Below, piece by piece: positions 12,103-26,000 of a stretch of DNA of 64,000 bases. The notes beneath the pieces were generated by a model. The model had not been told where the DNA came from and did no database searches. It worked only from the letters and a program-made list of their open reading frames with translations. Origin of the DNA: Dendrophyllia cribrosa (taxonomy: Eukaryota; Cnidaria; Anthozoa; Scleractinia; Dendrophylliidae); the NCBI GenBank assembly GCA_024195265.1, contig JAJLRJ010000006.1, positions 18,350,641 through 18,414,640 of the forward strand, read 5' to 3'. The translations under genes and the position numbers were made by a program. The stretch's first letter is position 1, and the number at the start of each line of letters is the position of its first letter.

Positions 12103-12640
12103 GTGGTGCTTTACAAAACTATTGCATTATTTCATGCTTTCTTTGTTTCCATTAAGTTGTGGTTACATGAGTGGAAGTTTGGGAGAACAATTTAGTAAGT
12201 AAGCTGTGGAAACATGAGTGAGCCAGAAATACATGTTTTTACAACCGTTTCAAGTTCTTCCAAACTTGCATGAAATAAGGAAAGAAAGTTTTCTATTTCT
12301 ATTGTGAAATACAAATTTAAAACAGTGAGTTGTTTTCCAAAGAGATTTGGTTAATGTTATTGAAGGAATAAGTTCCTGAGCCTGTATAATATCTTGCTTA
12401 TTTGAATTATATAAAAAATGTTGCCATGTATATAAAAAAGTAGCCAAAAACTCTTATATTTAAATAGTTATTTAATTTAAAGTTGAATACTATTATTGTG
12501 ATAAAATTGTTATTTTAAGTGGTAGATGAGATGTAAGCAGCAGATCTGTATGGGTATTAAGCTGCAGGTGAACCACTGTAAATATTCATACTGGTCTGAT
12601 GTGAATGATGGTGGTGAACCTTATTAATATTCTCAACAGA

Positions 12641-12797
12641 ATAGATGGTTTTCACGTTACGTCACGGCGGCCATGTTGATGTACAACTACAAAATAATTT
12701 TAATGAACTTCTTTTGTTATGTGCACCAACATGGCCACCATGGCCTTTGTCATTTGAGTCCCACAGGACTGAAGGTCACGTGAGTGAAAACCATCTA
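12641..12797. repeat. Foldback MITE with ATAGATGGTTTTCACG ends
   Basis: ATAGATGGTTTTCACGT...GGCGGCCATGTTG is mirrored by CAACATGGCCACCATGG...GTGAAAACCATCTAT. The internal GGCGGCCATGTTGGTG signature recurs in the foldbacks at 43471-43625 and 44576-44722, so all three look like one family. The stretch 11847-12640 otherwise holds only AT-rich sequence, and 12798-13435 shows nothing beyond a short GAT-triplet run near 13392-13422. Confidence 0.7.
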
Positions 12798-13556
12798 TAA
12801 AACTAATCTGTATCAATGATACAGTATAGCTCAACTGCATTAGGATTTACATTCAAACAAAAAATTTTCAATTCCTTTTGTATATTCCTTATGAATTATT
12901 GTATATTAGTTATATTTATAATACACTACATGTATTGTTATATTACTGTAATTCCTGTAATTATGTCGTTACTATTTAAACCAACCAACATCTAGGCAAT
13001 TTAGTCATTTCTTGCCAAGTCCAGATATTTATTGTCAACTTCAATAAACATTAAATGCTCTGTACAAAACTCGAACTAGTTCGAGTTATTAGGCTGAGAA
13101 GGAAAACAAAATTCGTGCCATCAAGGCCAGAGTTCCAGGCATTTTCTGCACCTTCATTACTCTGCGCATTGAGAGGAAGATGAAAACCGGACTCTAACTG
13201 GCTAGAAATCAAACCTATATGGGTCAGCCAAAGTATTGTATGGTGCGAGTTGATGAATGAAAAGCCTTGCCACCTGGTGAAGCCCAACCAACCCCTTTTC
13301 GTTTTTACCATCTATTTGCATAAATTATAAATTAGCTCGCACTCTCGGAACTGAGAAAAAAATGACTGCTCGCAGTGATGACACCATTATGATGACGACG
13401 ACAATGATGATGATGATGATGATGTGCGCACGCAGTCTAAAGCCTGGTTTTCACTAATGGCATAAGCTGAAGCATAACAGCGCGTATGTCCAGTGAAAAG
13501 GGACCTCACAAGAGCATAAGAGCAAGCATAAGGATCAATGTTACGGTTATGACGGC

Positions 13557-13723
13557 AGGGGCGGATCTAGGAGGAGGGTGCAGGGGGTGCGCACCACCCC
13601 CCCCCCCCCCCTGAGATGACCTAGTCTGCGTTGTTCGCTTTAAAAATTTGTTTACGTCACCCTTCAGTTACGTCATTCCTTAGAGGTGCACCCCCTCCTA
13701 AGAAAAATCCTGGATCCGCCCCT
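13557..13723. repeat. Foldback element GGGGCGGATCTAGG (copy 1; copy 2 at 29709-29914)
   Basis: The ends AGGGGCGGATCTAGGAGGAG and TCCTGGATCCGCCCCT are inverted repeats, with a run of C near the left end and TTACGTCACCCTTCAGTTACG inside. The copy at 29709-29914 has the same ends and the same right half, with a different middle. It is a high-copy type of non-autonomous element. Confidence 0.75.
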
Positions 13724-14151
13724 GTATGTTAATGTTCATTTTTAGAGGGTGGCATTGGGGATTTCGGTTTTGGTCATTTTCTGGATCGGTATTTCGGTTT
13801 TTGTACTTAAAATGTCCGGTTTTTCGGATTTTGTATCCGTTGTGATTTTCGGTTTTTCCTTTTTAAACATCCGGTTTTCGGTTTTTATGAAAAAGAAAAG
13901 CAGTTTTTCGGTTTTGGTTTTTCGCTTCCTAGTTTCCAGACCTTTTTTATTTAACCTCGATCAATCCGTGAAAGTTCACGTAATGCGCCATCCAAGTGAC
14001 GTTACCGGTGAAAGTGGCCTACACTGAAAAGGCGATAGAAGTTTTGCCTAATTCTATTGCAATAGCTTTAAAATAAAAGAAGAAAGACGAGCTTATAGAA
14101 ATCGCTTACAGAGGGTGACGGCCGTTATGTACATGCGCGACTGTAGTTATA

Positions 14152-14794
14152 CAGTCAACTCTCTCTTAACGACCACTCTATTAAGCGACCACCTCCCTTA
14201 AGCGACCACTTTGTAAATAACCGTTTTGTTTCTCAGTCAAATACTGTTTAGAAAACTCTCTATTAAGCGACCACTTCTCAAATTTCTTAAGCGACCGCGA
14301 CCACTTTCGAGGCCAAAAATTTGACCAATTCTTTTGTTTTGTGTTTCCGTTAAGCGACCACCCCCAAGATTGTTACGAAATCCTTGCGAATTCCTTCATG
14401 AAAATCTAGGTTTCATGGAGAAGCAAAACAATGCCACGAGGAAAACAGATGCATAGTATTATAATTGGAAGTTTAAGTAAACTGATTTTAAGTGATTTAC
14501 AACAAGGAATTTCCGGAACACATTTCGAAGTTCAAACGTGCATGTTTAAAAAACCAAGAATGAATAAGCGAGTAGCGTATTGTAGTTGTAGTATATTGTC
14601 TGATTTAGAATAAGTTTTCTCAAAGGAGCTATGTATATTTGCTACATTTAAACTGATAAGGCAATAAATAGTAATAATTAGTGGATGCATGCAGTTTTTG
14701 GCTTATTGTCTTGATTTTTCTATTAAGCGACCACCTCCATTAAGCGACCACTTTTTCCTGCACCAAGGGTGGTCGCTTAAGAGAGAGTTGACTG
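14152..14794. mobile_element. Pogo/Tigger-like non-autonomous DNA element with TA target duplication
   Basis: The left end CAGTCAACTCTCTCTTAACG and the right end CGCTTAAGAGAGAGTTGACTG are inverted repeats, each flanked by TA (14150-14151 and 14795-14796). Ends beginning CAGTC...CTCTTAA with a TA duplication are what pogo/Tigger elements of the Tc1/mariner superfamily carry. Interior copies of TTAAGCGACCAC repeat in both orientations. A 60-codon open frame at 14431-14613 resembles no transposase I know, so the element is non-autonomous at 643 bp. Confidence 0.75.
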
Positions 14795-14981
14795 TATTTC
14801 GCTTTGGTATCAAGGGTCATGGATTTAAGGTTTATGAAATTGCTATTTTGATCATTATGTTCGGCGTTTTTTCGGCTTTGATCGATTTTTATTGCGGTTT
14901 TTCGGTATTCACGGAAATTTTGAGCGGTTTTCCGGTTTCTTATAGGCCCGAATGCCCCCTCTTTTCACTTAACGCAAATTC

Positions 14982-15536
14982 TTAAAGTGTATATGACAAA
15001 TATTTTTTTATTTGCTTGATGGAATCTACATGGCGTTCCGATAAGAAAGTCGAAAAACGTTTTTCAATATCTTTTTTTCTTGTCTGTGATTTAGCCGTCT
15101 AAAAACGTGAAATTTCACTTCCGGTGGGTTACAAAACCGCGCAAGAAGAACTTGACTGGAAATAGTCCGCTGTGACGTCAATACAAGAATGCCGGTGTCG
15201 AGGTTTCTCGGTTCCTCACATTTTTTGGTGTGCCCTGAGGAAGAAACATGGTTCTATTGAGGTGTGTTGTCTATGGTTGTAGCAACACGCACCAAAAAAC
15301 GGAGGAACCGAGGAACCGCGGCACTGGTATTCTTGTATTGACGTCACCGCGGGCTATTTCCAGTCCTTCTTCTTGCGCGGTTTTGTAACCCACCGGAAGT
15401 GAAATTTCACGTTTTTAGACGGCTAAAACACGGAAAAGAAAATCGATATCGAAAACACTCTTTTCGATTTTCTTATCAGAACGCCATGTAGATTCCATCA
15501 AGCAAATAAAAAATATCTGTCATATACACTTTAAGC
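14982..15536. mobile_element. Long-armed foldback carrying a THAP-like reading frame
   Basis: Arms of about 200 bp are inverted: CTTAAAGTGTATATGACA... at the left and ...TGTCATATACACTTTAAG at the right, with GACGTCA, TTCACTTCCGGTGGGTTAC and ATGGCGTTC blocks mirrored. In the unpaired centre an ATG at about 15248 opens a frame reading MVLLRCVVYGCSNT, which looks like the start of a THAP zinc-binding domain (C-x2-4-C at its N terminus). The frame runs only a few dozen codons. THAP domains are the DNA-binding part of P-element-type transposases, so this may be an internally deleted relative. Confidence 0.6.
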
Positions 15537-16339
15537 TTCCGCTTATTCTTATGGTTTATGCTTATCCGGCACAAGTGAAAACCAGGCTTAACCCTCCGCG
15601 GGCACTGTGTGTTGCATGGGTTTTACATGCAAAAGGCTGGCCTTTGTCGTCTCAACACAGAGCCATTCGTAGACGATTGCTCCCTTTGAGATCACAACGC
15701 GTCGGGCTTGTTGTTTCTGGGCAAGCGTCTCTTACAAAGGAGATGCCAAAATCTTTTACATTCGCCTGCGCGTGCACTTCACTTATTTCCTTTAAATAGA
15801 AGACATCTGCACGCAGGCTAGCTAAGGATGTTTTTTTCTGGCCACTGTGGAAACGTGAACTAGCCTTGAGCTTTACAAAGAGAAGCCAATCATTTGATGG
15901 TGATTACACACCTATTCCATTGATTTCCCGCGCGTTAGCAACAGAGTACAATACGGTAGCAGATTATTCGATAGCCATGTCATTTTATAGGGCAATCGTG
16001 TCATGTTTGCTCTTACATCTTGCAAAGATCATGAAACAAGTCCATAACTGCTTCTTTTAAGGAGCGCAAAATGTAAACTTAAAAAAAAAAATGGAGAGAA
16101 AGCTACTGGAAAAAGTTGGACAGAAATTGTTTAAAAATACTCTAGTTTCAGGAGAAAATTGAAGAGCGAGACAGTCCCTGTAACAATAAAAGATGGTTCG
16201 TTAAAATAAGCCTACTTTTTATTATTTCTTTTTGACAATGCATAATAAAACCAAACACTTGAAATTGATTCAGTGTTTGTGATATCCGCAATAATCAAAG
16301 TATTATTAGCCTCAGCATTTGGCTGATAACATATATTAG

Positions 16340-16618
16340 AGCAGTTTTCAATTGAGTGTCGTAAAACCAAAACCAAAGTAATTACTCTGACCAAACACAG
16401 CAGTCTTAAACAATCCAATGAACCAATCAGAGCTCGAAGCAATTACATGTCGGCGGCGTCAAGCGTGGGAAAACGCGTGCGAGCAAGTCACGATTGGTTT
16501 TGGTTTTACTTCTATTGGTCGAGAAAGTGGCGCGAGATTTTTTAGCCAATCACAAAGCGTAGCAATGCAAAACCAAAGCAATTGTGTAATTACATTCGAC
16601 ACTCAATTGAAAACTGCT
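16340..16618. repeat. Foldback MITE with AGCAGTTTTCAATTGAGTG ends
   Basis: AGCAGTTTTCAATTGAGTGT at 16340 is the reverse complement of ACACTCAATTGAAAACTGCT ending at 16618. Subterminal AACCAAAACCAAAG and CTTTGGTTTTGC-type blocks also pair. Both strands give open frames in the interior, but they are by-products of the palindrome. The flanks 15594-16339 and 16619-17044 hold no feature I can support. Confidence 0.75.
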
Positions 16619-17044
16619 CTGGGTATCACAAAAACCGAATCAAAAGAACTGCTGGACTAGTATGACTGCAGGTTCAGTGCTTTCTCCCACGTACCCAGGT
16701 CTACTCGATCATAACTAAACCCAAAACCAAGCGAAAGAAACACGGGTACAAATTAGGTGTTCAGCCTGTCCTTGCAGAATCACGAGACACAACACAACAC
16801 TAATGTCAAAACGTACGTCAATTTTATTAAACGACAATTTTTAGCGCTTTGAACCTTTTCTCGAGACGTTCATTAAAACTGTACAGAAACGCTTGGGCCA
16901 GTCTCTTTCTCGTCAGGTACGCTGCATATCGCTTCACTTTCTGCCCGGCTTTCTCTCAACGAAAAAGACCGGCAGCTTCAGCTCTCTTCGCATCAAAGCT
17001 TCATCTTAAGGCAAATATTTACATGCCATACTACACGACTTTTT

Positions 17045-20000
17045 TTACATCAACACGTCATCTCTCATCCGGCCAATCCCGGCATCCTCTTCGGCATGAG
17101 CCCCCATGGTCTGCAAAGGATAAAAACATTGTTGCGACTAATGAACAAACAAAAAAGCCCCAACATATTTATTTGCCAAACAAGTGTTGATGCCCGGTTT
17201 AACAAGTATACATTATGTGCTATACCTCTCACTTTTTTTCTTTTTTATTCAAATTTCAAACGTAAAGCCCTACTCAAAAGATAACATGATTGGATGATAC
17301 CAAGTTGCAATCCATTTCTACCCTGGCCGAGACAACACGCTTATTTTAACTTTTAGAGCACTAACAGAATAATTTAAAACAAAAAACTGGACAATTGTCT
17401 TTGGGTTTCCACTGATACTAAATGTTTTTGGTGAAAGTAACACTAAAAATGGTGACAGAGCCCCTTTAACTTATGCGTCCAGTGCCAAAATTTAGGAGTG
17501 CCATGCCTACAGTAAATTATCTATAGTTACAGGTCAAGCAAAGCGTCACTATTTTAAATACACGTCAACTATCCACTATTTTACCCAGGCCTCTATCCAT
17601 GGGTTTTAGCCGTGACTTACCTTTTGAACATATTGAGGGTTGGTGGCAAGTTCACGGTCCATGTGCTGCAGCCTTTCGTCAAGATGCTGGAACAATCGCA
17701 TCTTCAAACATACACAAAACAGAAACAAAACTGAGAAATAAAGCTTCTCTATATTCACTTCAGCAAAAAAAAAAAAAAACAATAAATAAATAATACGAAT
17801 TGAAGTGGAAATCCACAAGGTGGTTTTCCATCCACTGTTTCCAGATCAAATTGGCATTTGGAAATGTTGGTTTTTGTGGTGGAAGGAAAACCAGAGACAA
17901 AACCCTCGGACCACGAACGAGAACCAACAACAAACTCAACCCACATGTGGTGTTGTCTCCGGTATTCAAACCCACGCCACATTTGTGGGAGGCGGGTGCA
18001 CTCATCATTGCATCATCCCTGCTCCAACTACAGTGAGTAGTCAAGTGATCCACATTACCCAGGTAAATAAATAGGCTGCACAAAGTAATTGTTACGGATT
18101 TATTCTGATCTTACTAAAACTGGAATTTCAAGTTGTTGCAAAAGTCGAGCAGACGAGTCATTGAGCAATTGTCTACCTGAATGCGATGCTAGATAAAATA
18201 GCCTAAATTTTTGTTGCAAACACAGGGTGAACCATCAGCCTTCAAATATGAATTCTTACACAGGGATCATAGTTTGTGTCTAATAGCCCTTTTTGCGGTT
18301 AACCTTTCTCATCAACAAGTAACAAGTTAGACTAGAGTCTATGATAGTACAATTTAGATGTCACAAGGGTGGGACAAAGAAAATAATTTGATTCCCTGAC
18401 AGGAAATATTGAACTTGTGACCTTCCGCACCCAGGTCAGATGCTCTAACCACTGAGCTACGAGAGACTTGTGGCGAGCTGGGCCATATACTAGATTCTTG
18501 TATGACATGCGTCCTGCGTATTGCTAGGATCAGCAATATGGAAAGTGTCATGTGAGGTGATGAAGGATGGTTAATGTTAAGCTCTGTAATGAAATGAGAA
18601 AGATGTCTGTAATGTTCATCATATCACGAGCGTGGGAAAAAGAAAGGCGGCCATACCTCAGTGTCTAACTTCTTTAACATCTTTGGGTTGTTGTATTTTT
18701 CGGGATTTTGGTGAAAGGAAACCATTCCATCTCGCTGATTAATGCTGGCATAAATGTCTCCATCTTCTATCTGGAACAAATAAAAAACACAGTTACAAAT
18801 ATTTTAGATGGACAAGCAATTCAAGTATTAAAATAATGTTGACTTACTGGATTTTTGTACACTTTTCCATTTATTTCCTTTTAACACAAGATCTCTAAAT
18901 TTTTGTACCCAATGATAAAAAAGATCAGTTACAATCAGTTCATACTGAATGATACAGTGAAAAGTTACTTCCCAACAAAGCACTTTTTTTAATTGAGCAC
19001 TCTGTGTTTGCTTTAGTGTTACATATGCAGACCCGTACATAAAAATGTAGCAATTTACATCCAAGGTCAGTGACTACATTATTGTGCCATACCACGAACA
19101 ACAAACAACTTTTTCACGACAATGAGATAACTGGTTCAAAGACTTATCCAACGTGCAGAAAAAATATGCTCAAAAAAGCTGATTTTTCAATCAGTCAGGA
19201 GCAAATCAACACTTCACATTTAACATCTGTTGCACTTTTTGGCTTAATGTTCTGACTGATTCATTGCATCACTTGCCTGTGTTTCAAGTTTTGCTGCTCT
19301 AAATAACTTGCGTAATTAAGCATACCATGTTTAATATGTATTGTTCAGCTTCTCTCGGGCTGCTGAGCTGTACTCTGTTAGCCATGTCTGATAATGAAAG
19401 AGTCAAAAAAGTCTGAAATAAAAATAAAATAAAATAAGTGCTGTGTAGGAATTAGATTTAACAAGTTGGAACATTTGTTCTTTTACAATGTGACGCGCCT
19501 TACCACTAGCACCCAACAAAGTTTTTGACAAGTTTCCATGATATCACCAACTAATTCTTATAATCATTTTCTTAACTGCGGATACGTGTGAAGCAATAAA
19601 TGAATAAAATATTCATATTTTGTAACTATTTTTACACTCCAGTCCTGTGATAAACACGAAGCAACATGATTACAAGTTTGCAGGTCACCCATTTATGTGG
19701 TTCATCTAAGTGTACTTGTTGTGGTTCAATTTTTTCTTTAGTTTAAAAATTTTCAAACCAGTTTAATTATTATTTTTCTTTGTCTTAGATTCATTATTAT
19801 AAACTGAGATAAGGGAAGACAAAAATCAAACTGGTTTGAAAAATTTCAACCACAACATAAATTATACATTACATTTACATTTACAATTGAGTGTACTTCC
19901 AACATACATGGTTTGTTACATATCTTGTGGTTCAAATTTTTCTTTAGTTTGATTTTTATTTTCGTTTGTCTCAGATTATGATAATGAATCTGAGAGAAAG

Positions 20001-23000
20001 GAAATAAAAATTGAATTAGCTTGAAAAAAATTTTAAACCAAAGAAAAATTTATAGCACAACACATGCACTCACTAGATGAAGAACACAAATGGACGACCT
20101 GTTAAACCACACAAATGGGCGACCCGTTGCTTACTTTCATGTCTGAAAGTTGTATCAATATGCTGCAACATAGTTTGATCACAGGATACCAAATACCTAA
20201 TAATACCTTTGTAAGCCTGAGGATGTTTTTCTTGTATAATGAGCTGACCACTTGCTTCACCAAACCTACATTGTTGTCCTGTAAATAGAAATGCTCTGTT
20301 TAAACCTTGCTGTTAATGCAATAATTACACCCCCGAAGGTTAATTCTATAACCTTAACATTCGCTAATTTTTTGACAATGCACAAAAACAACAAATTAAA
20401 ACCCTCACACATTAGGATATCTGAAATTCACATAAATATATCAATTAACCATCACATTGTTTAATAACTCAATCAAAACCAATTTGAAATTGTTTCAACT
20501 AGTTTTGTCACATTTCTGGTCATTTTTAACAAATGCTGTCAATGCATGCTACATGTACACCATGTACTTATCTATGTCTACTAATTTTTTCTGTGATTAA
20601 CCCATCAACTTACTGTTCTAAATGTGTCCTCATTCTTTGTGGCGACTGTTCGCACTTCATTTGGGTTGTTAGATGAGTAACTTGCTGCAAGTTCATGATA
20701 TGCAGCACTCAGAGGCTAAAAAGAAAAAAACAGGTGTTAACCTAACCTGCGATCAGGTGCCCTTTTTTTATCGGAGGGAAAGTCTGCGGAGAGCAGGGAG
20801 GAAAGAAAAGAGGGTAGGGAAAAAAAGAATGCCTGATACATTTATTTAATGGCCTGCCTGCCGCCTCCAAATTAAGAAATCTGTCAACAGCGACGTTATC
20901 GAAAAATGTGGTCAATCAGATAATAAAATAAATAAAAATAAATACCTTTATTTGAGTGTCAAACTAAAATAGCAGTAAAAGAACCACTAAATGGGGACAC
21001 TATCACTTTGCTTGTTGTTTACAGTTGGCGCTTGGCAGCCTTCGCAACTTGCCGCCTACGTATAATTTCTCAGTGCTAGTAAAAATGTTTGGTTTTCCGA
21101 TCAGTACAAAATGGCAAGTTGAGAAGTCGCTAACGAAATCACTGGACAAGCACGGCTACTTTTGCAAAACCAGTTTAACCGTAGGTGCACTGTGGAAAGA
21201 GCTGTGGAACAGATTCTGACGTTTTTGCAGAAGGTTTGTTAAATAATTATATCAGGCTCTCTTTTTTCCCTCCCCGCGCCCTTCCGCCAACTTTCGCGCA
21301 TTCGTGCTCTCCCGCTCCTAAAAAAAAGAGCGCCTGATCGCAGGTTAGTATTAACCGGGCTATGTTGAGGGTATTTCTAGTCTTGGGGCCAACGTTTGTA
21401 ATATTTTTAGTGGCCATTTAGGACAGGAACTCAAACGATACACACACACGCTCATTCACTTGACTAGTGATTATCCATGGTGCTGTGACCCATGGTTTCC
21501 CACGCTAAGACAGTCCCAGATGCCTACACAAACACTACAACATTCTAAACTAAAAACATTTTCAGATTATACACAAAATGATGTTAGACCTGTAAGATGA
21601 AGATATATTGAGCGAATTCTTGAAAGAAGAACAAAAAATAATTAGCTTATAATGGGTTTTGCATGAGGGAAAACTAAAAAAATATAGGCCAGACTTTTTT
21701 CAATCCATTTCCTTCCTGCCCATTTACATTTTCAGTGCGCTAGTAGCCAGAGTAGCCTGGACCATTATTTTGGGTTTCCATCACTACAAACATGTCTTTA
21801 GGTTCTTAACATAGTACTAAAAATTGGTAACATAAGCCCCTTTCACACTTAACAGTTTGTGAATACAGTCCGTGAATACAGACTTATGCTATGGAACCAG
21901 GAACCACCAAGTTGAATATTGCTGCTTACTGCCAATTTTACTGCAGTGTGCAGAGTTGGCTTTTTTAAACAATTGCTTTGTAAAACAGTGAAGAGCATTT
22001 GCAGTAAATACTTCCTTAATAACAAAAACTGGACAGATTCTCTAACCAAGCAGATGTTACCATTTTATCATACATCAATCTGATCTTACCTTTAGAAATC
22101 TGATAACCACATGTGAAGTATATTTTGGGAGATCAATTATCTGTTGATAGAAAGCACTATTAAATTTTAGCAAATACTAAAATAATTACTTCAGTTGAGG
22201 TACAATGTATGATACAGGTGAGCCTGTTATTTTAATACCCTGCCTCTTTTGTAAACATGTACATCTGAGATGATCTTAACCTTACATTTCTCATGGTTGC
22301 AATGTACACACTATATGGCATAATCATGTTTCTTAAAAATGAACCTGAACCTGAATCTGAATCTATCCATTCACATGAAATAACTCTGTGCATCCATAAA
22401 CAACAGGAAACTGTGATACACAAACATTCAAATTTTTTGGAGAGTATGGAGTTACTTAAGGTGATTCCTCAGAAATAAAAGTTGACGAAAAGTTTTTTTT
22501 TTAACTTTCCATAATTGTTCCCTACCAAGCATTGTTTTGAAAAATGCAATGACAAACACAAGTCACCATGCTTGCGAAAGTGATGTGATGGACTAAAGTT
22601 ATCCTATTTATCCATGTAGTACTGCCTATCATGCGCATGCTTATTTGATCAGTTCATGTTACTTTTCATGCTAGCTTAAAGCAAAGTTAAAATGAAACGT
22701 TCGGAAAACTGTAATAGTTATGATGCATCAAGACCATAAGGAACTATTTAATATATGATTCACGGCAAATGCACACAGCCTCAAACAACATTGACTCAAA
22801 ATGCTCCTAGTATGCATGATCTCAAGGTCATGATCTTATGCCCATGAGTGATGAGTGTGTACATTTTTTTAGCACCACCCTTTTTTCCTGACAAAGAAAT
22901 TTTTCAAACTCTTTTAACTCAAAGAGGATGCTTTTAACAGTAAAATTAAGCAATAAAAAAGATAGGTGACCATGCTCGTTTATGAGAAAACAATCTCTTA

Positions 23001-26000
23001 AATTCATTTGACCAACTTATAATCCTCAAAGGAAACTATGCACATGCTAATGACCCAAGAAATTATGTGCAGTAGTGATGTGCAATGAAATACTAAGGAA
23101 TCACCTTAATTCAGTTTATTTTATCACCTTCATTCCTTGATATTCTCACCTTCCCATGAAGAATCAAGGACACTAGGATAAACTTTTTGTAAGCTTCCAG
23201 CATTATATGACTAACATCCACTGCTGGGCACGTCACAGCCTGTACATATAAACAGAAAATTAAAACTTACAAACACTACAGACTCTTTACCCATTAAAAA
23301 AACAACTTAAGAAGAACAAAGATCTTCTATACTAATCCGGTGGTTAGTTTCGATGACTAAATGGTGTTAAATAAAGTCACTTTTCACCCAACCAGAAGCA
23401 ACATGTGCAGATACTTTACATTACTGCATACAATATGTTCTTAAACATTACACCACAAAGTTCTGCTTATGTTCAAAGCATGCATAGCCATCAAATTTTA
23501 TGTTATACAATCAAAGAGGTGCTGATCACAGCCATAATTAATGTTTTGCTTTCCTGTTTAATCATATCCATTCCTTAATGTATGTTGTTTTAACTGAGTC
23601 AACTGATTGATTAAAAATTAATCAAACACGCCAACTGGGAGTATCAGGGTTTTAAATAACTTTTTCATCAACTGTTCCATTTCTGTTAACAGCTGACATT
23701 ATACAGCATGGTCAACAGGCCTAACTAAACTTTGCATTGAAACTCCTTATTTCACAGCCATAACACTAAAGTAGTGATACCCTTCACAGAAATTAAGGGT
23801 TCAACTGAGAACACTGAGTACATACCACTTCATAAAAGTACAGTGCTTTCTCAAACTTCTTTAGAGCAGTGTAGATCATTCCACCATAATAACAATAACC
23901 AAGCAATGCTTTGGCATCATATTTTCCACCCTAGATGAAAGATGTGATATACAGTGTAATGACATTTAATTTGACCAATACTTTAGATAACTTTTAATCA
24001 ATCTTACTAACAAAATTGCTGAGAAAGGATGTCTGCTTGAAAGGGGTTGTACTGCATGGGAGGGGTGTCTGTTCAGGAGGAGAGTCTGCTCAGGAAGAGA
24101 GTATTCAGCAGGGTGTCTGCTCAGGAGGAGTGTCTGCTCAGGATGGGTGTCTGCTCAGCAGGGGTGTCTGTTCAGGAGGGGTGTACAATAATATAATACA
24201 ATAACTAAATTATTTAACCATGGTAAAAAGAATCATCAAGCAAGAAAAATGTCTGTCTGCTCAGGATGGGTGTCTGCTCAGGATGGGTGCCTGCTCAGGA
24301 TGGGTGTCTGCTCAGAATGGGTGTCTGTTCAGCAGGGGTGTCTGCTCATGATGGGTGTCTGCTCAGGATGGGTGTCTATTCAGGAGGGGTGTCTGCTTAG
24401 GAGGGGTGTCTGCTCAGAAGGGATCTCTGCTCAGGATGGGTGTCTACTCAGGAGGGGTGTCTGCTCAGAAGGGATGTCTGTTCAGGAGGGATGTCTGCTC
24501 AGGATGGGTGTCTGTTCAGGAGGGGTGTCTGCTTAGTAGAGATGTCTGCTTAAGAGGGGTGTCTGCTTAAGATGAGTGTCTAAGCAGGATGGATTTCGGC
24601 TTAGGCTGTCTGACAGGATAGGTGTCTACTTACGAGGGGTGTCTGCTTAGGAGGGATATCTGCTTAGCAGGAGTGTCTGCTTAGGAGCAGTGTCTGTTAA
24701 GGGGGTGTCGGAGTCGGGGAAGGGGACTGTCTACTTAAAAGTAGTTTTTCCTTAGAAGAGGTGTTCACTTAGGAGAGTTGTCTGCTTATGACAGGTTAAA
24801 CTGCAGGGTTTGTGTGGGGCTGGGACAATGACTTAGGGACAATGACTTGGCTAACAATATTGTTTGCCAAAATTGAACATTTAGCCTGGGTTTGAATAGA
24901 TGTTAGATGTGTATATACCTCTTTGTGGATATCTGTTATATCTACATCTAAGTAAGGCAGAGCGGGCTTCAGACACTTGGCAAGTAAACAGAGCTGTCGA
25001 GAGAGAACATTTGTTTCTTTGATCTCCATATCTCCAATCTTGCACTAGTTTCCTTTACTAGTAATACCTCAAATCTGGATTTGCTAACACCTAACTCCAC
25101 CTTATCCTGGACAGGATTGTTCTTACTCTGAACAGAATGGTGTTATACCATTAGAGGTTTTTACAATGGCCTATCAAAAATTGATCCATCTCAGCAAATA
25201 ATTGAATAATTATATGTTTTAACTAATTAAATAATTATTATGGTACCGAAAATCTCAAAATTACAGTAATTCAAAAAAGAATCTTGGCATCTCAAACTTG
25301 CCACAAAAAATAGCAGTTGAGAGTGGATAAGTGACTGTTATGTTTACAGACTAAGCCTCAGGCTTGGGTTTTTAGAGTATTGAATTTATTTGTTTCCTAC
25401 TCCTTATAAGGGTTGGTACGTATTAATTTTAATATAAATAGAACCTTATTCCTTCAGTTGCTTACAATAGAAAGAAGGAATAGAATACAGGTTATAAGGT
25501 GTTCTTTGAACAGGAAATATTTCATTTATTTTTTAATATAATTGGTAAAAAGCTCAAGGGGTCTTAAACAAAGTTGTTAATGAAAGGAAAGCCAGTGTAC
25601 ATTGTATACATACATGTAAAATTCATTAATAATTCATAAGGGTACTAACAAATAGAAATGAGCCATTCCAATCACATGGTTATCCTGTATACCAGACACA
25701 ATCTTGATACAACTCACTTGTGGTTGTATCTAATTTACATTCCAGATACAACTCACTAATAGTTGTATCTAATTTACATGTGAATGTGAATTTCACAAGT
25801 TGTTTACTACATGAGTGGGAGTGTTGTATCGGCACTATACATTCACTCGGCTGCGCCTTGTGATTGTATAGGCCGATACAACACTCCCGCTCGTGTAGTA
25901 AACATTACATGTACATACAATGGAAAAAATTTACTTCAGGCAAGTGTTGATTTTGATATCAAATAAAATAATGATTTTTATATAGTATATTGAATTAACC

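Larger units (their letters stand above)
13436..15593. mobile_element. Composite nest of inverted-repeat elements
   Basis: The outer ends read CTAAAGCCTGGTTTTCACT at about 13436 and AGTGAAAACCAGGCTTAACC ending at about 15593, so they are inverted repeats of one host element. Inside lie, in order, a GGGGCGGATC foldback (13557-13723), a TTTCGG-rich element (about 13742-14968) split by a pogo-like element (14152-14794), and a THAP-bearing foldback (about 14982-15536). Each inner element has its own matched ends. The order of insertion can be read from which ends are separated. Confidence 0.65.

Noticed and set aside
24249..24570. Repetitive open frames giving [18 protein letters not shown] peptides
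   Set aside because: They arise from an 18-bp minisatellite, a multiple of three, within a COPS3 intron and antisense to it. No start context, no family.
24796..25029. Independent small gene on the minus strand
   Set aside because: Its conserved part is the 75-base COPS3 exon 24919-24993; the remainder is intron.
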